This document shows, in pieces, positions 5,228-8,167 of a stretch of 8,167 nt of DNA. A program made the position numbers and the translations under genes. The DNA is from Pedobacter sp. GTDB taxonomy: Bacteria > Bacteroidota > Bacteroidia > Sphingobacteriales > Sphingobacteriaceae. The DNA lies in assembly GCA_028287885.1 (NCBI GenBank), contig JAQBOT010000257.1, positions 1 through 8,167 of the forward strand, in the 5' to 3' direction. Each line of letters starts with the position of its first letter. Position 1 is the stretch's first letter. The notes beneath the pieces are model-generated. The model was not told where the DNA came from. It did not search any database and saw only the letters and a program-made list of their open reading frames with translations.

Positions 5228-8167
5228 ATGACTGAGAACGATCGACCTCCAATTGTTGTTGGTAGCTTTTCCGCTATTTTCAGGTCAAAGTTTTTAGCTG
5301 TTTTTTTTCTTGCCTTAGCTTTCAGTATTTCTGCATATGCTCAAACTGATCTTCAAATAACGCAATCATTAAGCAACCACAATCCTAGGATCGGCGACTT
5401 AATCACATTGACGTTAACAGCTCAGAACATTGGTAACAAAAGTGCAACAAATGTGACGGTTAATGACCTGTTGCCTTTTGGCTTTACCTATAAGTCAACT
5501 TCCACCGGTGCCAATTATCTCCCTGGGACGGGTGTATGGTCAATTGGCACAATGACTGTCTCAAGTTCATTAACACTGACGATTCAAGTTGAGGTAACAA
5601 GTAACGATTCTTATATTAACGTTGCTAACATTTCGGGGACTGAAATAGAAAACAACCTGACCAACAATGTGTCGACTGATTTCATATTGCCCGTTTATGA
5701 CATTTCGGGAAATATTTTTCATGATGTGAATGGATTTACGGACTCAAAAACCAACAACTCTTCTGTACTGCCATTATTTTCTCCCATTTATGTAAGTTTA
5801 CTTGATGACTCAAAGACAATTTTGGCCACAATGGCTGTTGCTGCAGATCAAAAATTTGTTTTCCAGAATAAGCCTGGAGGTTCTTATCAGTTAGTCCTAC
5901 ATAATAATCCTTCAGGGTCGTCGACTTCGACTCTGCCTTCTGGATGGGTTAATACTTCGGAAGGATTTAGTGGTGGTTCTGATAATATTCCGGATGGTAC
6001 ATTATTGTTTAAAACAAACAGCGTAGATGCGTCGGAGTTGGTATTAACCGAGGATTTCGGCCCCGGGGTTGGAATCGGACCTGCTCTCGCAATAGGTGTT
6101 ACAACGTATACTTATAAAGATCCTGTGGCCAGCGGCATTAAATTGGCAGATGGATCCTACACGATTGCAAGCAATGCCCGGCAAGGATCTGATGCATGGC
6201 AAGATGTTTCTGATCATACTACGCCAGGTACAAACGACGGTCGCTTCTTACTCGTAAATGCAGACGTGAACCCTAAAGAGTTTTATCGGAGAAAAGTTAC
6301 TGGTTTGTTGCCTAATCAGGCCTATCAGCTCACATTTTGGGCGATAAACGTTAATAGCAAAGCGGATTATGATTATTGTTCGGGCACAAGCGCCGGCTTC
6401 GTATTTCCGAATATCAAATACAGTATTTTGAACGGCTCCAATTCCTCGATGATCCGCTCTGGCTCGACTGGAGTGATCGCTTATAGCGCAACTGCGCAAT
6501 GGGTTAAATACACATTCGACTTTAACACTGCTAATGCCACGGCGGTCGATTTCATACTTGCCAATACCGCCCCTGGAGGGTGTGGGAATGATTTGGGTAT
6601 AGATGATATTTCCCTCAGAAAAGTGCCGAGCATCTCAATTAATTCTGTTAGTGCTGATTTTGGTGTGCAGGAAAAACCCAAAGTAGATTTGGCTGTGACT
6701 TCCATACGCCTCCAGAATCCTGGTGGCAGTATTGCTGTCGATATTCCATCTTCGGGTTTTTCTGGGACGGATGACGGTACGATAGACTTTGTAAAGATCA
6801 CATCATTTCCGATCAATGTAAATGCGCTCATCGCCAATGGTATTACTTATACCAGTGCTACTTTTCCAGCAGAAGGCATAAAGATCGATTATAAGAATCT
6901 TAAAGTTCAGCTTGATCCGATAGAGGGAACAGTTCAAACAGCAATCGACTATAAGATTATTGATAACTTGGGTTTTGAAAGTTTAAACTCAGGTAAACTG
7001 AATGTTTTTTTTGAGGCTTTAAGTGTTGCTTTTTCAGGCTCAAAGACTGTCAATGAAAAGGATGGGTTTGTAAAGTATACGGTTACCTTAAATGGAACGA
7101 GTGGTCTGGTCACGTCATATCCCATTAGTTTACAAACCGGGGTGAATGCAGGAAGCGCCGGGGCTTCAGATTATAGTCTGAATGCAGGTGTCATAACTTT
7201 TCCTGCAGGTTCAGTAGTAGGATCACAACTTTCCTTTATTGTAAATATAACCGATGATTTAATTGTAGAAGGCGCCGAAGATTACACAGCAAGTATAAGT
7301 GTTCTGTCCGGTGGCGTTATATTAACTAATGCTAACATTGTTACTACGATAACTGATAACGATCAGATGGGTATTGTGCTTAGCGGGCCATCAACAGTTA
7401 CCGAAGGCGGAGAGGTTACCTATATAGCAACATTGACTGGTACTGCTGGAGTAAGTATCCAGGACGCGGTATCGGTAGACTATAAAACAGCGGATGGCTC
7501 AGCCAAGGCTGGTACTGATTATATCAGTTCAACTGGCAAGCTGACCTTTGCAGCTGGCGCAGTTAGCGGAGCAACACAGCCCTTTACGGTTAACACAACT
7601 GATGATAAACTGGTAGAAGGACCAGAGACTTACAAGGCAAGCATCAGCAACCTTTCAACTACAGCGGGGGCTGGTATAAGCATAGATACCACCGGGATCG
7701 TTACCACGATCACCGACAACGATCAGCTGCGTATAGTGCTTAGCGGGCCATCAACAGTTACCGAAGGCGGAGAGGTTACCTATATAGCAACCCTGGTGGG
7801 TACTGCTGGAGTAAGTGTCCAGGATGCGGTATCGGTAGACTATAAAACAGCGGATGGTTCAGCCAAGGCTGGCACTGATTATATCAGTTCAACTGGCAAG
7901 CTGACCTTTGCAGCAGGGGCGCTTACCGGCGCAAAACTGACCTTCACGGTTAAGACCACTGATGATAAACTGGTAGAGGCACCAGAGACTTACAAGGCAA
8001 GCATCAGCAACCTTTCAACTACAGCGGGGGCTGGTATAAGCATAGATACCACAGGGATTGTTACCACGATAACCGACAACGATCAGCTGCGTATAGTGCT
8101 TAGCGGGCCATCAACAGTTACCGAAGGCGGAGAGGTTACCTATATAGCAACCCTGGTGGGTACTGCT
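5228..8167 (+). CDS. Giant secreted surface protein with DUF11, SdrD-B-like and Calx-beta repeats (3' partial)
   Basis: The frame is open from ATG 5228 to the window edge: 980 codons with no stop. Residues 1-38 are a signal peptide (hydrophobic core FLAVFFLALAFSISAYA, cleavage likely at AYA-QT). Residues about 41-150 are a DUF11 domain (NIGNKSATNVTVNDLLPFGF). About 158-245 resemble an SdrD-B/Cna-B-like fold (ISGNIFHDVNGFTD, later PGGSYQLVL). About 270-468 look like a jelly-roll binding domain, ending GIDDISL, with two cysteines (384, 452) that may pair. About 469-597 I do not recognise. From 600 on come Calx-beta repeats: a diverged one (600-715), then near-identical 120-residue units starting at 716, 836 and 956. 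Each has acidic TEGGE, AGTDY, TDD and TDNDQ positions like calcium sites of the family. Probably an exported adhesin or matrix protein; a type IX or gliding-type C-terminal sorting domain would be expected beyond the window. An in-frame stop at 5210 leaves ATG 5228 as the start; no clear Shine-Dalgarno site. Confidence 0.9.
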   Translation, partial: MTENDRPPIVVGSFSAIFRSKFLAVFFLALAFSISAYAQTDLQITQSLSNHNPRIGDLITLTLTAQNIGNKSATNVTVNDLLPFGFTYKSTSTGANYLPGTGVWSIGTMTVSSSLTLTIQVEVTSNDSYINVANISGTEIENNLTNNVSTDFILPVYDISGNIFHDVNGFTDSKTNNSSVLPLFSPIYVSLLDDSKTILATMAVAADQKFVFQNKPGGSYQLVLHNNPSGSSTSTLPSGWVNTSEGFSGGSDNIPDGTLLFKTNSVDASELVLTEDFGPGVGIGPALAIGVTTYTYKDPVASGIKLADGSYTIASNARQGSDAWQDVSDHTTPGTNDGRFLLVNADVNPKEFYRRKVTGLLPNQAYQLTFWAINVNSKADYDYCSGTSAGFVFPNIKYSILNGSNSSMIRSGSTGVIAYSATAQWVKYTFDFNTANATAVDFILANTAPGGCGNDLGIDDISLRKVPSISINSVSADFGVQEKPKVDLAVTSIRLQNPGGSIAVDIPSSGFSGTDDGTIDFVKITSFPINVNALIANGITYTSATFPAEGIKIDYKNLKVQLDPIEGTVQTAIDYKIIDNLGFESLNSGKLNVFFEALSVAFSGSKTVNEKDGFVKYTVTLNGTSGLVTSYPISLQTGVNAGSAGASDYSLNAGVITFPAGSVVGSQLSFIVNITDDLIVEGAEDYTASISVLSGGVILTNANIVTTITDNDQMGIVLSGPSTVTEGGEVTYIATLTGTAGVSIQDAVSVDYKTADGSAKAGTDYISSTGKLTFAAGAVSGATQPFTVNTTDDKLVEGPETYKASISNLSTTAGAGISIDTTGIVTTITDNDQLRIVLSGPSTVTEGGEVTYIATLVGTAGVSVQDAVSVDYKTADGSAKAGTDYISSTGKLTFAAGALTGAKLTFTVKTTDDKLVEAPETYKASISNLSTTAGAGISIDTTGIVTTITDNDQLRIVLSGPSTVTEGGEVTYIATLVGTA
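7373..8167 (+). repeat. 360-bp tandem repeats encoding Calx-beta units
   Basis: Units start at 7373, 7733 and 8093 with a period of exactly 360 bp (120 codons), so the frame is kept. Comparing 7381-7740 with 7741-8100 by eye gives 26 differences (about 93% identity). The third copy, cut by the window edge, matches the second over all 67 bases seen from 8101. Differences cluster at 7555-7620, while 7621-7692 is identical between the two full copies. The array continues outside the window. Confidence 0.95.

Noticed and set aside
6248..6837. Two minus-strand frames (6248-6499 and 6481-6837)
   Set aside because: Both lie antisense within the continuous surface-protein gene, whose domains are well supported.

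Overview
The window looks like chromosomal DNA of a Bacteroidota bacterium, most likely of the Sphingobacteriaceae type (Pedobacter or Mucilaginibacter relatives). The reasons are a moderately AT-rich composition, weak or absent Shine-Dalgarno sites before most genes, one exact match to the Bacteroidota promoter pattern (TTTG, then TAnnTTTG), and a very large exported protein combining a DUF11 domain, an SdrD-B-like domain and Calx-beta repeats. The genus is inferred, not shown.

Left part (1-1497): the tail of a DUF1003-type membrane protein runs in from the left edge. It is followed after 2 nt by an alpha/beta hydrolase with a hydrophobic N-terminus and an intact Ser-Asp-His triad, so the two probably share a transcript. 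A small 87-residue protein of unknown function lies on the opposite strand and converges on the hydrolase with only 4 nt between the stops.

Middle part (1498-3989): a 290-bp divergent intergenic region leads to a 733-residue fusion protein. Its N-terminal half is a glycoside hydrolase family 1-like barrel with both catalytic glutamates. Its C-terminal half is an RmlD-like (dTDP-4-dehydrorhamnose reductase family) Rossmann domain with the nucleotide-binding glycines and YxxxK intact. It stands alone, with no rhamnose-synthesis neighbours visible.

Long low-coding stretch (3990-5227): just after the fusion gene sits a compact structure made of seven degenerate copies of an 11-nt unit (consensus CCCTGTTTNNN). 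Two copies are inverted and five are direct, and they fold into a large hairpin; a second hairpin follows. Next come a possible 36-codon membrane mini-protein (4366-4476), an exact Bacteroidota-type promoter about 600 bp from the next clear gene (4599-4628), and another hairpin (5019-5052). No RNA gene was recognised here.

Right part (5228-8167): the first 980 codons of a giant secreted protein, still open at the window edge. Signal peptide, DUF11, SdrD-B-like, jelly-roll-like and uncharacterised segments are followed by Calx-beta repeats. The last repeats are 360-bp tandem copies, the two complete ones about 93% identical in DNA, suggesting recent expansion or gene conversion. This is probably a cell-surface or adhesion protein. 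The genes do not form one evident pathway; the most unusual items are the fusion enzyme, the 11-nt repeat hairpin and the repeat-expanding surface protein.
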